DNA of 64,000 nt from Paracoccaceae bacterium (GCA_009773375.1 WRPH01000011.1:1-64000), one strand, 5' to 3'; positions 29,364-39,419 are shown, counted from the first letter of the stretch. Numbers and translations: made by a program. The notes: generated from the letters alone by a model not told the origin.

Positions 29364-29807
29364 ATGAACAACTGCATAAAATCGTTTCTAGTGGCCACAA
29401 TGGCCTTGGTGTCCTTTGAGGCGCAGGCGCAAGACGCCGCATTTGCCCCGGTTTCGGCCGATCAGGTGGTGATGGCCGATCTTCTCTATCTCAAACGCGC
29501 CGTGGTGGTGTTTGCCGATTCCCCCAACGATCCCAACTACATCCGCCAGCTTGATCTGCTGACCCGCGACACCGCCGCCCTCGTGGAACGCGATGTCATC
29601 GTCATCACCGACACCACGCCGAAACCGCCCTCGGCCTTGCGCCAACAGCTGCGCCCGCGCGGGTTTTCGCTGGTGGTGCTGGATAAGGACGGCCAGCCCG
29701 AACTGCGCAAGCCGCTGCCTTGGGATACCCGCGAAATCACCCACGCCATCGACAAATTCCCCTCCCGCCGCGCCGAGATGCTGCAGCAGATGCCTGCGGG
29801 GCGCTAA
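29364..29807 (+). CDS. Exported DUF4174 family protein
   Basis: 147 aa with a Sec signal peptide ([24 protein letters not shown], cleavage near residue 22-24) and a DUF4174 domain: [44 protein letters not shown], then [40 protein letters not shown]. The fold is thioredoxin-like without active-site cysteines. It is the only plus-strand gene inside the propionate cluster, set between mcm and pccA, and its end overlaps a terminator hairpin shared with pccA. Function unknown; a link to the cluster is not established. Confidence 0.82.
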   Translation: MNNCIKSFLVATMALVSFEAQAQDAAFAPVSADQVVMADLLYLKRAVVVFADSPNDPNYIRQLDLLTRDTAALVERDVIVITDTTPKPPSALRQQLRPRGFSLVVLDKDGQPELRKPLPWDTREITHAIDKFPSRRAEMLQQMPAGR

Positions 29808-29818
29808 ACCCCGCAGGC
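29792..29818. terminator. Bidirectional terminator overlapping the DUF4174 stop
   Basis: GCCTGCGGGG / CCCCGCAGGC is a perfect 10-bp stem with a 7-base loop that contains the TAA stop of the plus-strand gene. It sits 8 bases past the end of pccA on minus, so one structure can serve both converging genes. Confidence 0.7.
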
Positions 29819-29825
29819 GCTTGGC

Positions 29826-31829
<2,004 letters not shown>

Positions 31830-31885
31830 GGCTCTCTCCCAAGGTCTGACCGGGTTGCAGCCCGGACAGAGACGTCGAAATGCAA

Positions 31886-31918
31886 ACGGCCAGCCGAGGG
31901 GATGCCCCGGCTGGCCGT
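31886..31918 (-). terminator. Terminator after the glycine-rich lipoprotein gene
   Basis: An 11-bp stem ACGGCCAGCCG / CGGCTGGCCGT encloses an 11-base, partly self-complementary loop. On minus it is followed by TTGCATTT. It separates the lipoprotein gene (ends 31953) from pccA downstream. Confidence 0.7.
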
Positions 31919-31952
31919 CAATGAAGCGTGCGCGGCGCGTGCCGCGATCAGA

Positions 31953-32162
31953 TCAGTAGCAGGGCGGCAGGCCCAGATTGACGCCGCAGGTTGCCGCGCC
32001 CGCAAGGCCACCAATGACCGCGCCGGTGACAGCGTTGTTGTCGGTAAGGTCGGCAATGGCCGCGCCTGCAGCAGCGCCCGCAAGCCCGCGCGAGGCGGGG
32101 TCTTGCATGCAGCCAGCCAGCGGCAAGGTAAGAAGGGCGACAAGGATGAGCGATTTCTGCAT
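31953..32162 (-). CDS. Small glycine-rich lipoprotein (glycine-zipper type)
   Basis: 69 aa. The start at 32162 follows AAGAGG; the open frame extends upstream without support. A lipoprotein signal (MQKSLILVALLTLPLAGC, lipobox LAGC at Cys18) precedes a Gly/Ala-rich body GLAGAAAGAAIADLTDNNAVTGAVIGGLAGAATCGVNLGLPPCY with GxxxG-like spacing, as in glycine-zipper outer-membrane lipoproteins. Two extra cysteines near the C-terminus could form a disulfide. It lies within the propionate cluster but between its own terminator and the upstream one, so it is probably an independent unit. Confidence 0.8.
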   Translation of the reverse strand: MQKSLILVALLTLPLAGCMQDPASRGLAGAAAGAAIADLTDNNAVTGAVIGGLAGAATCGVNLGLPPCY

Positions 32163-32493
32163 TTCGAATTGCCTCTTTTGGTTGTTGTTCTGCCGACGGA
32201 TTCTACAGCAACCAGCGCCGAAGCAAACTGAAAAACGCTGTCGTTCACGCATACGGCAACAACCCGCCGCAGTGCAGCAGAGCGGCCAGAAAAAAATGAC
32301 CTGACCCGCAAGGGGTCAGGCCAGGGGGAAGGGAAAGGGTAACAGGCTTGCCCGAAAGCGCGCGAAATATGCGCAGCCACGGGCACAACCATATCATTGC
32401 GCAAGCCCACCCACATCGCAAAGCCGAATTGCGCCCGGCCAAAGCCCTGCGCGAATTCCTGCCAAGATGCCAAGGGCTTGCGCGGATTCATGC
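32163..32493 (-). other. 331-bp intergenic region with lipoprotein promoter
   Basis: Between the small unknown gene (ending 32494) and the lipoprotein gene (starting 32162), both on minus. It contains a rho-independent terminator (listed separately), then about 120 bp that must hold the lipoprotein promoter. No credible ORF was found; the longer open frames crossing it lack coding character. Confidence 0.5.
32290..32320 (-). terminator. Rho-independent terminator with a seven-U run
   Basis: On minus, CCTGACCC and GGGTCAGG pair as an 8-bp stem with a 5-base loop and are followed by TCA and seven T residues. This is one of the clearest terminators in the window and ends the transcript that includes the 32494-32895 gene. 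Confidence 0.85.
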
Positions 32494-32895
32494 CTAGTCC
32501 TCGCCCTCGTCATCATCCCAATCGCCGAAATCCATCGGCTCGGCGTCTTCCGCGAAAATCGCGGGGAAGGACACTTGCGCGACTTTCAGATTGATCTTCA
32601 GCAGCGCGTCATAGGAACACGGATCGAACGGGTCTTCGGCGGCCACCACCTCGCGGCCAAACAGCCACGACAAGCGCCCGGCATCCAGATTGCCGCGCTC
32701 GAACGGCTCTTCGCCGAAATGCGCCCACAGCGCCGCCATGAAGGCTTCATCCGCCTTGCGGTCAGCGTTCTTGCGATCCTTGAAACGCTCCCGTTTGATG
32801 ATCTTGGCGGCGCCCGTCTTCATATTGGCGCGGCGGATCACGAACTGGAAATCAGTGCCGGTCAGGCGGCCGGGAAAACCGCGATGCTTCAGCAT
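32494..32895 (-). CDS. Conserved small acidic-tailed protein of unknown function
   Basis: 133 aa from the ATG at 32895, which follows a GGGAGGTGG Shine-Dalgarno. It begins MLKHRGFPGRLTGTDFQFVIRRANMKTGAAKIIKRERFKDRKNADRKADEAFM (basic) and ends PMDFGDWDDDEGED (very acidic). No signal peptide or TM helix is present, and no known domain was recognised. It is part of the gene run between pccB and pccA and I recall similar unnamed proteins at this place in related genomes. Function unknown. Confidence 0.7.
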   Translation of the reverse strand: MLKHRGFPGRLTGTDFQFVIRRANMKTGAAKIIKRERFKDRKNADRKADEAFMAALWAHFGEEPFERGNLDAGRLSWLFGREVVAAEDPFDPCSYDALLKINLKVAQVSFPAIFAEDAEPMDFGDWDDDEGED

Positions 32896-32924
32896 GATGC
32901 CACCTCCCACAAAGGGGTGGCAGA

Positions 32925-32950
32925 GGCGGGCCGATCAGCCCCGGCCCGCC
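32925..32950 (-). terminator. GC-rich hairpin after micro-lipoprotein 1
   Basis: GGCGGGCC / GGCCCGCC (8-bp stem, 10-base loop) lies 9 bases past the micro-lipoprotein stop and directly upstream of the next gene's Shine-Dalgarno. There is no U-run, so it may act as an intercistronic barrier. Confidence 0.5.
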
Positions 32951-32958
32951 CTGTAAAA

Positions 32959-33081
32959 TTATTTGTATTTGCCGGTTTCGGTCGGCTCGACAGAGATGTC
33001 AGCCGGGATTGCTTCAACGACAGCTTCTTTCTTGGCGCAAGCGGTAAGCGCGATGAAAGCAAGGGTGGTTGCGGAACGCAT
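32959..33081 (-). CDS. Micro-lipoprotein 1 with ISVEP-x-x-TGKYK tail
   Basis: A 40-residue ORF. ATG at 33081 follows GGAGAATTTC. MRSATTLAFIALTAC is a very short lipoprotein signal with lipobox LTAC (Cys15), after which only 26 residues remain, starting AKKEAVV and ending PADISVEPTETGKYK. The next gene on minus but one upstream (33277-33417) encodes a related protein with the same CAKK lipidation context and the same C-terminal ISVEP-xx-TGKYK. The mature chain is a lipid anchor plus a short charged peptide. Function unknown; a Braun-type or regulatory role is speculation. Confidence 0.75.
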   Translation of the reverse strand: MRSATTLAFIALTACAKKEAVVEAIPADISVEPTETGKYK

Positions 33082-33227
33082 GAAATTCTCCAGATTGTGT
33101 CTTTGCAGATGCGCTCAGCACAGGCCAGCCCGGCGGCAGGCACAAAACGGTTGCGCGGCACCAAGAGAAGATTTGGCGACACTTCGTCGACGGCGTGCCC
33201 GACTGCGGCAGCCCGGACGGCAGACAG

Positions 33228-33269
33228 AAAAAGGGCGGGCCGGGCCGTTACGGCCCAAAGCGCCCGCCC
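33228..33269 (-). terminator. Rho-independent terminator after micro-lipoprotein 2
   Basis: On minus, GGGCGGGC pairs with GCCCGCCC across an inner second hairpin (GGGCCGTAACGGCCC), followed by TTTTT and C. It lies 8 bases beyond the micro-lipoprotein 2 stop and would end its transcript. Confidence 0.85.
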
Positions 33270-33276
33270 AATCGAC

Positions 33277-33417
33277 TTACTTGTACTTGCCAGTGTCCGA
33301 CGGCTCGACCGAGATGGCCGGCTGGTCGACGTAAACAACGTCTTCGACTTTCTTGGCGCAAGCTGCCACGAAGGCAACCATGCACAGTGCAAGAACGGTG
33401 ATCTTAGTGCTCGACAT
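33277..33417 (-). CDS. Micro-lipoprotein 2 with ISVEP-x-x-TGKYK tail
   Basis: A 46-residue ORF from ATG 33417, closely preceded by AGAGG. MSSTKITVLALCMVAFVAAC is a lipoprotein signal (lipobox VAAC, Cys20). The mature 27 residues run AKKVEDVVYVD and end AISVEPSDTGKYK. It is a clear paralogue of the 32959-33081 product: same CAKK start and same last ten positions. The hairpin-U terminator after it and the roughly 180-bp gap before it show that it is its own short transcription unit. Confidence 0.78.
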   Translation of the reverse strand: MSSTKITVLALCMVAFVAACAKKVEDVVYVDQPAISVEPSDTGKYK

Positions 33418-33607
33418 CCTCTACTCCATTTATTTTCGGGAAGCGTGCTTTGTGCCGCCCCCTTCTGCGAGGTAAAGGCCGCTTGGGTCCGGCCTGCGTT
33501 AACAATAGCCGATAAAGCGCGGAATTGACACGCAAAACGGGTAAATGCCGTCGCCTGTGGCATAGCTACATCAGCCCCGACACCCTGCGCTAGATTTAGT
33601 GTGCGCA

Positions 33608-34003
33608 TCAGAAAGCCTCCCAAATGCAGGTGTTGCCTTCGATGGTATAGGCCTCGAAAAACTGTGTCGCCTCGGGGGCAGCCTCGCCAAACGGCACATC
33701 ACTGTCCGACAGCGAGATAATCACCTGCGCCGGGGTTGGCCCCAGGTCTGCCAGCTTCGGCAGCGCGAAATTCTGGCACAGATGCGCCATGTCCGCCGCC
33801 GCCGTGTCGAAATCCACCGAGCCGCCGTCTTTCGCAATCGCCGGTGCGATAAAGCGGAACCGCGTCGCCATGCCTTCCGGCCCCGGCGCGTTCAGCACCA
33901 CGTCCAGAAACGTCACCGTCTGCCCCGAAGGCACCGTAACCGCCGCCCCGTCGCCGGGCAGCACCTGCGGCCCCTCGTCTTCGATAAAGATCGGATCGGT
34001 CAT
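33608..34003 (-). CDS. DUF6497-like protein of the pcc cluster
   Basis: 131 aa. Recognisable blocks are VPSGQTVTFLDVVLNAPGPEGMATRFRFIAPAIAKDGGSVDFDTAAADMAHLCQNFALPKL, then PAQVIISLSDSDVPFGEAAPEATQFFEAYTIEGNTCIWEAF. This matches a Rhodobacterales-specific family that I know as DUF6497, usually found next to pccB. No signal peptide is seen with the ATG at 34003, but related proteins seem to be exported, so the true start may be upstream or the protein may be cytosolic. It lies 48 bp after pccB on the same strand. Biochemical role unknown. Confidence 0.75.
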   Translation of the reverse strand: MTDPIFIEDEGPQVLPGDGAAVTVPSGQTVTFLDVVLNAPGPEGMATRFRFIAPAIAKDGGSVDFDTAAADMAHLCQNFALPKLADLGPTPAQVIISLSDSDVPFGEAAPEATQFFEAYTIEGNTCIWEAF

Positions 34004-34051
34004 CGCCGCCCCGCTTTTCCCGTGTTCGCACGCATTCCCATTCTCCTGTGG

Positions 34052-35578
34052 TCAGAGCGGGATGTTATCGTGCTTCTTCCACGGGTTTGCCAGCTTCTTC
34101 CCGCGCAAAGACGCAAAGGCCCGCGCCACCCGACGCCGGGTCGAATGCGGCATGATCACCTCGTCGATGAAGCCCTTTTCCGCCGCCACGAACGGGTTGG
34201 CAAAGCGCGCCTCATATTCGGAGGTCAGCCGCGCAATCTCTTCCGGCGATTTGCCGCGATGGATGATCTCGGTGGCACCCTTGGCCCCCATCACCGCAAT
34301 CTCGGCGGTCGGCCAGGCATAGTTGAAATCGCCGCGCAAATGCTTGCTGGACATCACGTCATAGGCACCACCATAGGCCTTGCGGGTGATCACCGTCACT
34401 TTCGGCACCGTCGCTTCACCGTAAGCAAACAGCAGCTTCGCACCGTGCTTGATCACGCCGCCCAATTCCTGCGCCACCCCCGGCAAGAAGCCCGGCACAT
34501 CCACCAGCGTCAGGATCGGGATTTCAAACGCATCGCAGAACCGCACGAACCGCGCCGCCTTGCGGCTGCTGTCAATATCCAGACAGCCCGCCAGCACCAT
34601 CGGCTGGTTGGCCACCACACCCACCGACTGGCCCTCAATCCGCACAAAGCCGGTGATGATATTGGCGGCAAAATCACGCTGAATTTCAAAGAAATCGCCC
34701 TCATCGGCAATCTTGCCGATCAGCTCTTTCATATCGTAAGGCTGGTTCGGGTTATCCGGGATCAGCGTATCAAGGCTGGCCTCCAGCCGCGCCGGATCAT
34801 CAAAGAACGGCCGCACCGGTGCCTTTTCGCGGTTGTTCAGCGGCAGAAAATCCACCAGACGCCGAATCTCGGCCAGCGCCTCAACGTCGTTCTCAAAAGC
34901 GCCATCCGCCACCGAAGATTTCCTGGTATGGGTCGAAGCCCCGCCCAGCTCTTCCGCCGTCACCACCTCGTTGGTCACGGTTTTCACCACATCCGGCCCG
35001 GTGACGAACATATAGCTGGAGTCCTTCACCATGAAGATGAAGTCAGTCATCGCCGGGCTATACACCGCCCCGCCCGCACACGGCCCCATGATCACCGAAA
35101 TCTGCGGCACCACGCCGCTTGCCATCACATTGCGCTGAAACACCTCGGCATAGCCCGCCAAAGAGGCCACACCTTCCTGAATCCGCGCTCCGCCCGAATC
35201 GTTCATCCCGATCACCGGCGCGCCGTTCTGCATCGCCATATCCATGATCTTGCAGATCTTCTGCGCATGGGTTTCCGACAAAGACCCGCCAAACACGGTG
35301 AAATCCTGACTGAACACATAGACCATCCGGCCATTCACCGTGCCCCAGCCGGTCACCACGCCATCGCCTGCGGGCCGGTCGGCTTCCATGCCGAAATCGG
35401 TGCAGCGATGCGCCACGAACATGTCAAATTCTTCGAACGACCCCTCGTCCAGCAACAACTCGATCCGCTCGCGGGCGGTCAGCTTGCCCTTGGCGTGCTG
35501 CGCGTCAATCCGGCGCTGCCCCCCGCCCATGCGAGCCACATTGCGGCGATCTTCCAGCTGTTGCAGGATATCTTTCAT
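34052..35578 (-). CDS. pccB: Propionyl-CoA carboxylase, carboxyltransferase beta subunit
   Basis: 508-aa subunit that moves the carboxyl group from biotin to propionyl-CoA. The start at 35578 ([20 protein letters not shown]) follows a purine-rich GGGGGGGGACGACG leader; the open frame runs on upstream without support. Two crotonase-like halves are visible: [37 protein letters not shown] ... [22 protein letters not shown], and [62 protein letters not shown]. Both carry the Gly-Gly oxyanion motifs. It is the first gene of the minus-strand cluster. The divergent promoter region contains TTTGCAAA-like sites expected for PccR. Confidence 0.96.
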   Translation of the reverse strand: MKDILQQLEDRRNVARMGGGQRRIDAQHAKGKLTARERIELLLDEGSFEEFDMFVAHRCTDFGMEADRPAGDGVVTGWGTVNGRMVYVFSQDFTVFGGSLSETHAQKICKIMDMAMQNGAPVIGMNDSGGARIQEGVASLAGYAEVFQRNVMASGVVPQISVIMGPCAGGAVYSPAMTDFIFMVKDSSYMFVTGPDVVKTVTNEVVTAEELGGASTHTRKSSVADGAFENDVEALAEIRRLVDFLPLNNREKAPVRPFFDDPARLEASLDTLIPDNPNQPYDMKELIGKIADEGDFFEIQRDFAANIITGFVRIEGQSVGVVANQPMVLAGCLDIDSSRKAARFVRFCDAFEIPILTLVDVPGFLPGVAQELGGVIKHGAKLLFAYGEATVPKVTVITRKAYGGAYDVMSSKHLRGDFNYAWPTAEIAVMGAKGATEIIHRGKSPEEIARLTSEYEARFANPFVAAEKGFIDEVIMPHSTRRRVARAFASLRGKKLANPWKKHDNIPL

Positions 35579-35650
35579 CGTCGTCCCCCCCCCGAAATCG
35601 TCCGCACCATACCGCCCCACCACGTCCGCGCAAAGCGGAACCTCGTAAAT

Positions 35651-35703
35651 ATGCAAATCCTTGGCAGATCGAACATTGCGAATTGCAAATCAGCAAAGTT
35701 TGC
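35651..35703. promoter_or_regulatory. Degenerate PccR-type sites upstream of pccB
   Basis: Within the pccB / DMT-gene divergent gap, ATGCAAAT (35651), ATTGCGAA (35675), ATTGCAAA (35682) and the inverted repeat GCAAAGTTTGC (35693-35703) crowd into 53 bp. They resemble the two perfect CTTTGCAAAG boxes in front of the regulator gene at 37529. Published work on Rhodobacter sphaeroides PccR describes binding to TTTGCAAA-type motifs at pccB and at its own gene; equivalence here is inferred. Confidence 0.6.
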
Positions 35704-35768
35704 CAGCACCACCAATCCGCGCTATCTGCCCCGCTCAAGTCAAATCTGACCAACCCCAGCGAGCCGCC

Positions 35769-36122
35769 ATGCCCAGCCTGCCCATCCCCGTGATCACCAT
35801 CGGCCTGCTGACCCTGTCAAACATCTTCATGACCTTCGCCTGGTATGGCCACCTCAAGCACAAATCCACCGCACTGGTGACAGTGATCCTGATCTCCTGG
35901 GGCATCGCGTTTTTCGAATATTGCCTGATGGTGCCCGCCAACCGCATCGGCTACGGTCACTTCAACGGTGCCGAACTGAAAACCATCCAAGAGGTGATCA
36001 CCCTCTCGGTTTTCGCAATCTTCTCGGTGCTCTACCTAAAAGAACCGCTCACCTGGAACCACATCGTCGGCTTCACCTTCATCGGCCTCGGTGCCTTCTT
36101 CATCTTCCACAAATGGACCTGA
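35769..36122 (+). CDS. DMT-type small membrane protein (DUF486 family)
   Basis: 117-aa integral membrane protein with four hydrophobic segments: VITIGLLTLSNIFMTFAWYGHL, ALVTVILISWGIAFFEYCLMVPANRIGYG, IQEVITLSVFAIFSVLYLKEPL and IVGFTFIGLGAFFIFHKW. The WYGHLK and ANRIGYG motifs are characteristic of the DUF486 family, a single-domain relative of drug/metabolite transporters. It is divergent from pccB. ATG 35769 sits in a weak ribosome-site context (AGCGAGCCGCC). Substrate unknown. Confidence 0.88.
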   Translation: MPSLPIPVITIGLLTLSNIFMTFAWYGHLKHKSTALVTVILISWGIAFFEYCLMVPANRIGYGHFNGAELKTIQEVITLSVFAIFSVLYLKEPLTWNHIVGFTFIGLGAFFIFHKWT

Positions 36123-36127
36123 TCCGC

Positions 36128-36155
36128 TTCATCTTGGCCCAAATACTCCCCGCGG
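36128..36155 (-). repeat. Dispersed repeat, 3' module, copy E
   Basis: TTCATCTTGGCCCAAATACT followed by CCCCGCGG is the same module (read on minus: CCGCGGGGAGTATTTGGG then CCAAGATGAA) that occurs twice head to head at 38964-39019 and once at 56134. It follows the DMT-gene stop by 6 bases. No long palindrome is evident next to it, only GC-rich sequence. Confidence 0.7.
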
Positions 36156-36247
36156 CGCGCGCCGGAGCCGGTTGGCGGCACGCCAGAGGCGACTAAAAAA
36201 CCACGCGCCGCAAGGCGCTCAATTTCCGTCCTGCCCGAAAGCCCAAA

Positions 36248-37480
36248 ATGACCAAACCCGCCGCCGATCTGCCGAAGCCGGTCTTCCTCAACCGCGCCAC
36301 ACCGCCCAAGATCGTCACCCTGACGCTGCTGGCAGGCCTGTCGGCGCTGACGATGAACATCTTCCTGCCCTCGCTGCCCGGCATGGCGGCATGGTTCGAC
36401 GCGCCCTATTCCCTGATGCAACTCTCGGTGGCGCTCTACCTCGCCCTCTCCTCGGTGCTGCAAATCCTGATCGGCCCGATCTCCGACCGCTACGGCCGCC
36501 GCAAGGTCATCCTCGCCGCGCTCATCCTGTTCCTGATCGCCACCGTCGGCACCCTGCTCGCCCCCAACGCCACGGTCTTTCTGATCTTCCGCATGGCCCA
36601 AGCCGTGATCGCCGCCGGCATGGTGCTGTCGCGCGCCGTGGTCCGCGACATGGTCGCCGATGACGAGGCCGCCTCGATGATCGGCTACGTCACCATGGGC
36701 ATGAGCCTGGTGCCGATGATCGGCCCGGTGATCGGCGGCCTGCTGGACGAGGCGTTCGGCTGGCAAGCCAACTTCGGCCTGCTGCTCGGCCTCGGCCTGA
36801 TCGTGCTCGCGCTCACCTGGGCCGACCTCGGTGAAACCGCCACCCTGCAACGGCTGTCCTTCGCCGATCAGCTGCGCACCTACCCCGGCCTGCTGAAATC
36901 CCGCCGCTTCTGGGGCTATTGCGGCGCTGCCGCCTTCGCCTCGGGCTGCTTTTACGCCTACCTCGGCGGCGCGCCCTACGTTGGCAATCAGGTCTACCAG
37001 CTCAGCTCCAGCCATATCGGCCTGCTGTTCGCCATCACCGCCGTCGGCTACATGGCCGGCAACTTCATCGCAGGCCGCTATTCGGTCCGGCTCGGCATGA
37101 ACAAAATGGTGCTGATCGGCACCCTCGTCACCACCGCAGGCCTCGCCCTGCTCGCGGTGGTCACCGCCCTTGGCCAGTCCTCGGCGCTGATCTTCTTCGG
37201 CCTCACCATCACCATGGGCCTTGGCAACGGCATCGCCCTGCCCTCCGCCAACGCAGGCATCCTGTCGGTCCGCCCCGAACTGGCCGGAACCGCCTCCGGC
37301 CTCGGCGGCGCGATCATGATCGGCGGCGGCGCAGGCCTTGCCGCACTGGCGGGCGCGATCCTGCCGCCCGGCTCCACCGAAATGCCGCTGGTCCTGCTGA
37401 TGCTGGCCTCCTCCATCGCCTCCACGCTCTGCATCCTTGCGGTGATCCGCCGCGCCCGCACCTTGGGGATTGGCGCTTGA
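36248..37480 (+). CDS. Bcr/CflA-type multidrug efflux transporter (MFS)
   Basis: 410-aa 12-helix major facilitator. The first helix region FLNRATPPKIVTLTLLAGLSALTMNIFLPSLPGMAAWFD matches Bcr/CflA N-termini. The A motif GPISDRYGRRKVILAALILF follows helix 2, and RMAQAVIAAGMVLSRAVVRDM belongs to helix 4. The C motif-like GPVIGGLLDEAFGWQANF is in helix 5, marking a drug-proton antiporter. It is oriented with pccR, whose start is 49 bp downstream with PccR-type sites in the gap, so read-through or co-regulation is possible but not shown. Confidence 0.9.
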   Translation: MTKPAADLPKPVFLNRATPPKIVTLTLLAGLSALTMNIFLPSLPGMAAWFDAPYSLMQLSVALYLALSSVLQILIGPISDRYGRRKVILAALILFLIATVGTLLAPNATVFLIFRMAQAVIAAGMVLSRAVVRDMVADDEAASMIGYVTMGMSLVPMIGPVIGGLLDEAFGWQANFGLLLGLGLIVLALTWADLGETATLQRLSFADQLRTYPGLLKSRRFWGYCGAAAFASGCFYAYLGGAPYVGNQVYQLSSSHIGLLFAITAVGYMAGNFIAGRYSVRLGMNKMVLIGTLVTTAGLALLAVVTALGQSSALIFFGLTITMGLGNGIALPSANAGILSVRPELAGTASGLGGAIMIGGGAGLAALAGAILPPGSTEMPLVLLMLASSIASTLCILAVIRRARTLGIGA

Positions 37481-37488
37481 CGCGATAA

Positions 37489-37519
37489 CTTTGCAAAGCC
37501 TACCCTTGGCTTTGCAAAG
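37489..37519. promoter_or_regulatory. Paired CTTTGCAAAG palindromes upstream of pccR
   Basis: Two perfect 10-bp palindromes CTTTGCAAAG lie at 37489-37498 and 37510-37519, with centres 21 bp apart, that is two helical turns on the same DNA face. The second ends 9 bases before the pccR start and includes its AAAGGAG Shine-Dalgarno region. This suits autoregulation by an ScfR-family protein blocking initiation of its own gene. Confidence 0.75.
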
Positions 37520-37528
37520 GAGCGCAGA

Positions 37529-38926
37529 ATGGCCATCCAGAAACTCTACGCCGGTGCCAAACTGCGCGAGCTGCGCGGTCGGCTCAGCCTGACCCAACGC
37601 GCCTTCGCCGATAAGCTCGGCGTCTCGCTGCCCTACCTGAACCAGATGGAAAACAACCATCGCCCGGTGTCTGCAACGGTGGTGCTGGCGCTGGCGCAGG
37701 AATTCGGCCTCGACGTCACCGAACTCAACGCGGGCGAAGGCGAACGCCTGGTGTCAGACATGCGCGAGGCTCTGGCCGACCCGGTCTTCGCCAAAACCAC
37801 CCCGCCCCTTGCCGACCTGCGGCTTGCCGCCTCCAACGCCCCCGCGCTGGCCCGCGCCTTCCTCGATCTGCACCGCGCCTACCGCCAAAGCCACGAACGC
37901 CTCGCCTCACTGGACGAGGCTTTGGGCCGCGACGGCGCATCCCTGCGCGCCAGCCCGTGGGAGGAAGTCCGCGATTTTTTTCACTATTGCGATAATTACG
38001 TCGATGCCGTCGACCGCGCCGCCGAACATTTCATATCCAGCGCAGGCCCCGGAAAAGACGCCCTTATCATCGCAACCGAGGCGCTGAACAAACGTGGCAT
38101 CGAGGTGTCATTTTCGAACACTGGCCCGTTGCGCCACTTCGACCCCGCCACCCGCACGCTGGCGCTCTCCGCCCGCGCTGCAAGCCCGACCCAGCGCTTC
38201 CAGCTGCTCTATCAGGTTGCCCTGCAAACCCAGAATGAACTGATCGAGGCCACCCTCGATCTCGCCCGCTTCCAGACCCCCGAGGCGCGCGACATCGCCA
38301 AGATCGGCATGGCCAACTACTTCGCCGGGGCCGCGCTGATGCCTTACCGCGCCTTCCTTGATGCGGCGCAAAAGACCCGCCACGATCTCGAGCGCCTCGC
38401 CGACCTGTTCGGCGCTTCGATTGAACAAGTCGCGCACCGGCTGTCCACCCTGCAACGCCCCGGCGCCAAGGGCATCCCGTTCTTCTTCGTCCGCGTCGAT
38501 CAGGCCGGCACCATCACCAAACGCCACTCCGCCACCCGGCTGCAATTCGCCCGCTTCGGCGGAGCCTGCCCGTTGTGGAACGTCCACCGCGCGTTCGAGA
38601 CCCCCGGCCACTTCCTGCGCCAACTCGCCGAAACCCCCGACGGCGTGCGCTACCTCTGCCTCGCCCGCGATGTCTCCAAACCCGGCGGCGCGTTCCTCGC
38701 CCCGGTGCGCCGCTATGCCATCTGCCTCGGCTGCGAAGTCACCCACGCTTCCAGTCTGGTCTATTCCGACGGGCTGGACCTCAAAGGCCGGTTTGAACCG
38801 ATCGGCATCTCCTGCCGCATCTGCGAGCGCCGCGATTGCCACCAACGCTCGGTGCCCCCGCTCGAACGCCGCCTGAAAGTCGACCCCGACAAGCGCGGCC
38901 TGCTGCCCTACGATATCGCCGATTGA
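37529..38926 (+). CDS. pccR: ScfR-family short-chain acyl-CoA regulator (PccR-like)
   Basis: 465 aa. An N-terminal Cro/CI helix-turn-helix (about 8-65: LYAGAKLRELRGRLSLTQRAFADKLGVSLPYLNQMENNHRPVSATVVLAL) precedes a long middle region where related proteins carry an IrrE-like peptidase fold. No HExxH is seen here (RFQLLYQVALQTQNELIEATL instead), consistent with a non-catalytic acyl-CoA sensor. The C-terminal DUF2083-type part has a Cys cluster, CLGCEV ... SCRICERRDCHQR, probably zinc-binding. Its position next to the pcc cluster and the TTTGCAAA boxes identify it as the likely regulator of propionyl-CoA carboxylase. Confidence 0.9.
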   Translation: MAIQKLYAGAKLRELRGRLSLTQRAFADKLGVSLPYLNQMENNHRPVSATVVLALAQEFGLDVTELNAGEGERLVSDMREALADPVFAKTTPPLADLRLAASNAPALARAFLDLHRAYRQSHERLASLDEALGRDGASLRASPWEEVRDFFHYCDNYVDAVDRAAEHFISSAGPGKDALIIATEALNKRGIEVSFSNTGPLRHFDPATRTLALSARAASPTQRFQLLYQVALQTQNELIEATLDLARFQTPEARDIAKIGMANYFAGAALMPYRAFLDAAQKTRHDLERLADLFGASIEQVAHRLSTLQRPGAKGIPFFFVRVDQAGTITKRHSATRLQFARFGGACPLWNVHRAFETPGHFLRQLAETPDGVRYLCLARDVSKPGGAFLAPVRRYAICLGCEVTHASSLVYSDGLDLKGRFEPIGISCRICERRDCHQRSVPPLERRLKVDPDKRGLLPYDIAD

Positions 38927-38963
38927 CAGCGCCCGCCTGCGGCACGACGCCCGAGCCTCCGGC

Positions 38964-39019
38964 GGGAGTATTTTTACCAAGATGAAGCGCACGATCTTCA
39001 TCTTGGTAAAAATACTCCC
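38964..39019. repeat. Head-to-head pair of the dispersed repeat module (copy F)
   Basis: Two inverted copies form a perfect 24-bp stem: GGGAGTATTTTTACC plus AAGATGAAG at 38964-38987, and its complement at 38996-39019, with an 8-base loop. Both ends continue into CCGCGG-like sequence. It follows the pccR stop by 37 bases and is a strong potential transcript end for pccR. The half-unit matches the module at 36128 and 56134. Confidence 0.85.
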
Positions 39020-39182
39020 CGCGGAGCGTCAGTCAGCCCCGCCGCAGATCTGCCTTGCAGGCCGAGACCGCGACAGCCGCGGTTGCGGCCCCCTCGATGG
39101 GGGCCAAGACCGCCCCGCCACAACGCCCCGCCAAACGAAAAAGACGGGCCAAAGCCCGCCTTTCCCGAAACATCAAAGCCGA

Positions 39183-39419
39183 TCAGCCCTTGATATGCAT
39201 CCAGACGTGATCCTTCAACGCCGCGCGCTTCTTGCGCAGATGCTCTTCTTCTTCCTCGGTCAGCAGATCCAGCCGCGCTTCCGAACGGTGCACCTTCTCG
39301 TTCACCTCGTTATATTCCTGAACCAGCTTGGCGAAATGCGCGTCGTTCTCTTTCATTGCCGAGATTCTCAGCGCCTGTGCCGGGAATTCTTCTGCCAGTC
39401 CGTGCGGGGTATGTGTCAC
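39183..39419 (-). CDS. DUF465 (YdcH-like) small helical protein
   Basis: 78 aa started by GTG at 39419, 7 bases after AAGGAG. The DUF465 core is AKLVQEYNEVNEKVHRSEARLDLLTEEEEEHLRKKRAALKDHVWMHI, a highly charged helical hairpin. The N-terminal FPAQALRISAMKENDAHFAKL also matches. YdcH proteins are soluble and of unknown role. A near-perfect FnrL/FNR site lies 41.5 bp upstream of the inferred transcription start, so expression is probably induced at low oxygen. Confidence 0.85.
   Translation of the reverse strand: MTHTPHGLAEEFPAQALRISAMKENDAHFAKLVQEYNEVNEKVHRSEARLDLLTEEEEEHLRKKRAALKDHVWMHIKG

Noticed and set aside
36032-37660. 542-codon minus-strand open frame
   Set aside because: Gln/Ala/Gly-rich shadow of the Bcr/CflA transporter on plus.
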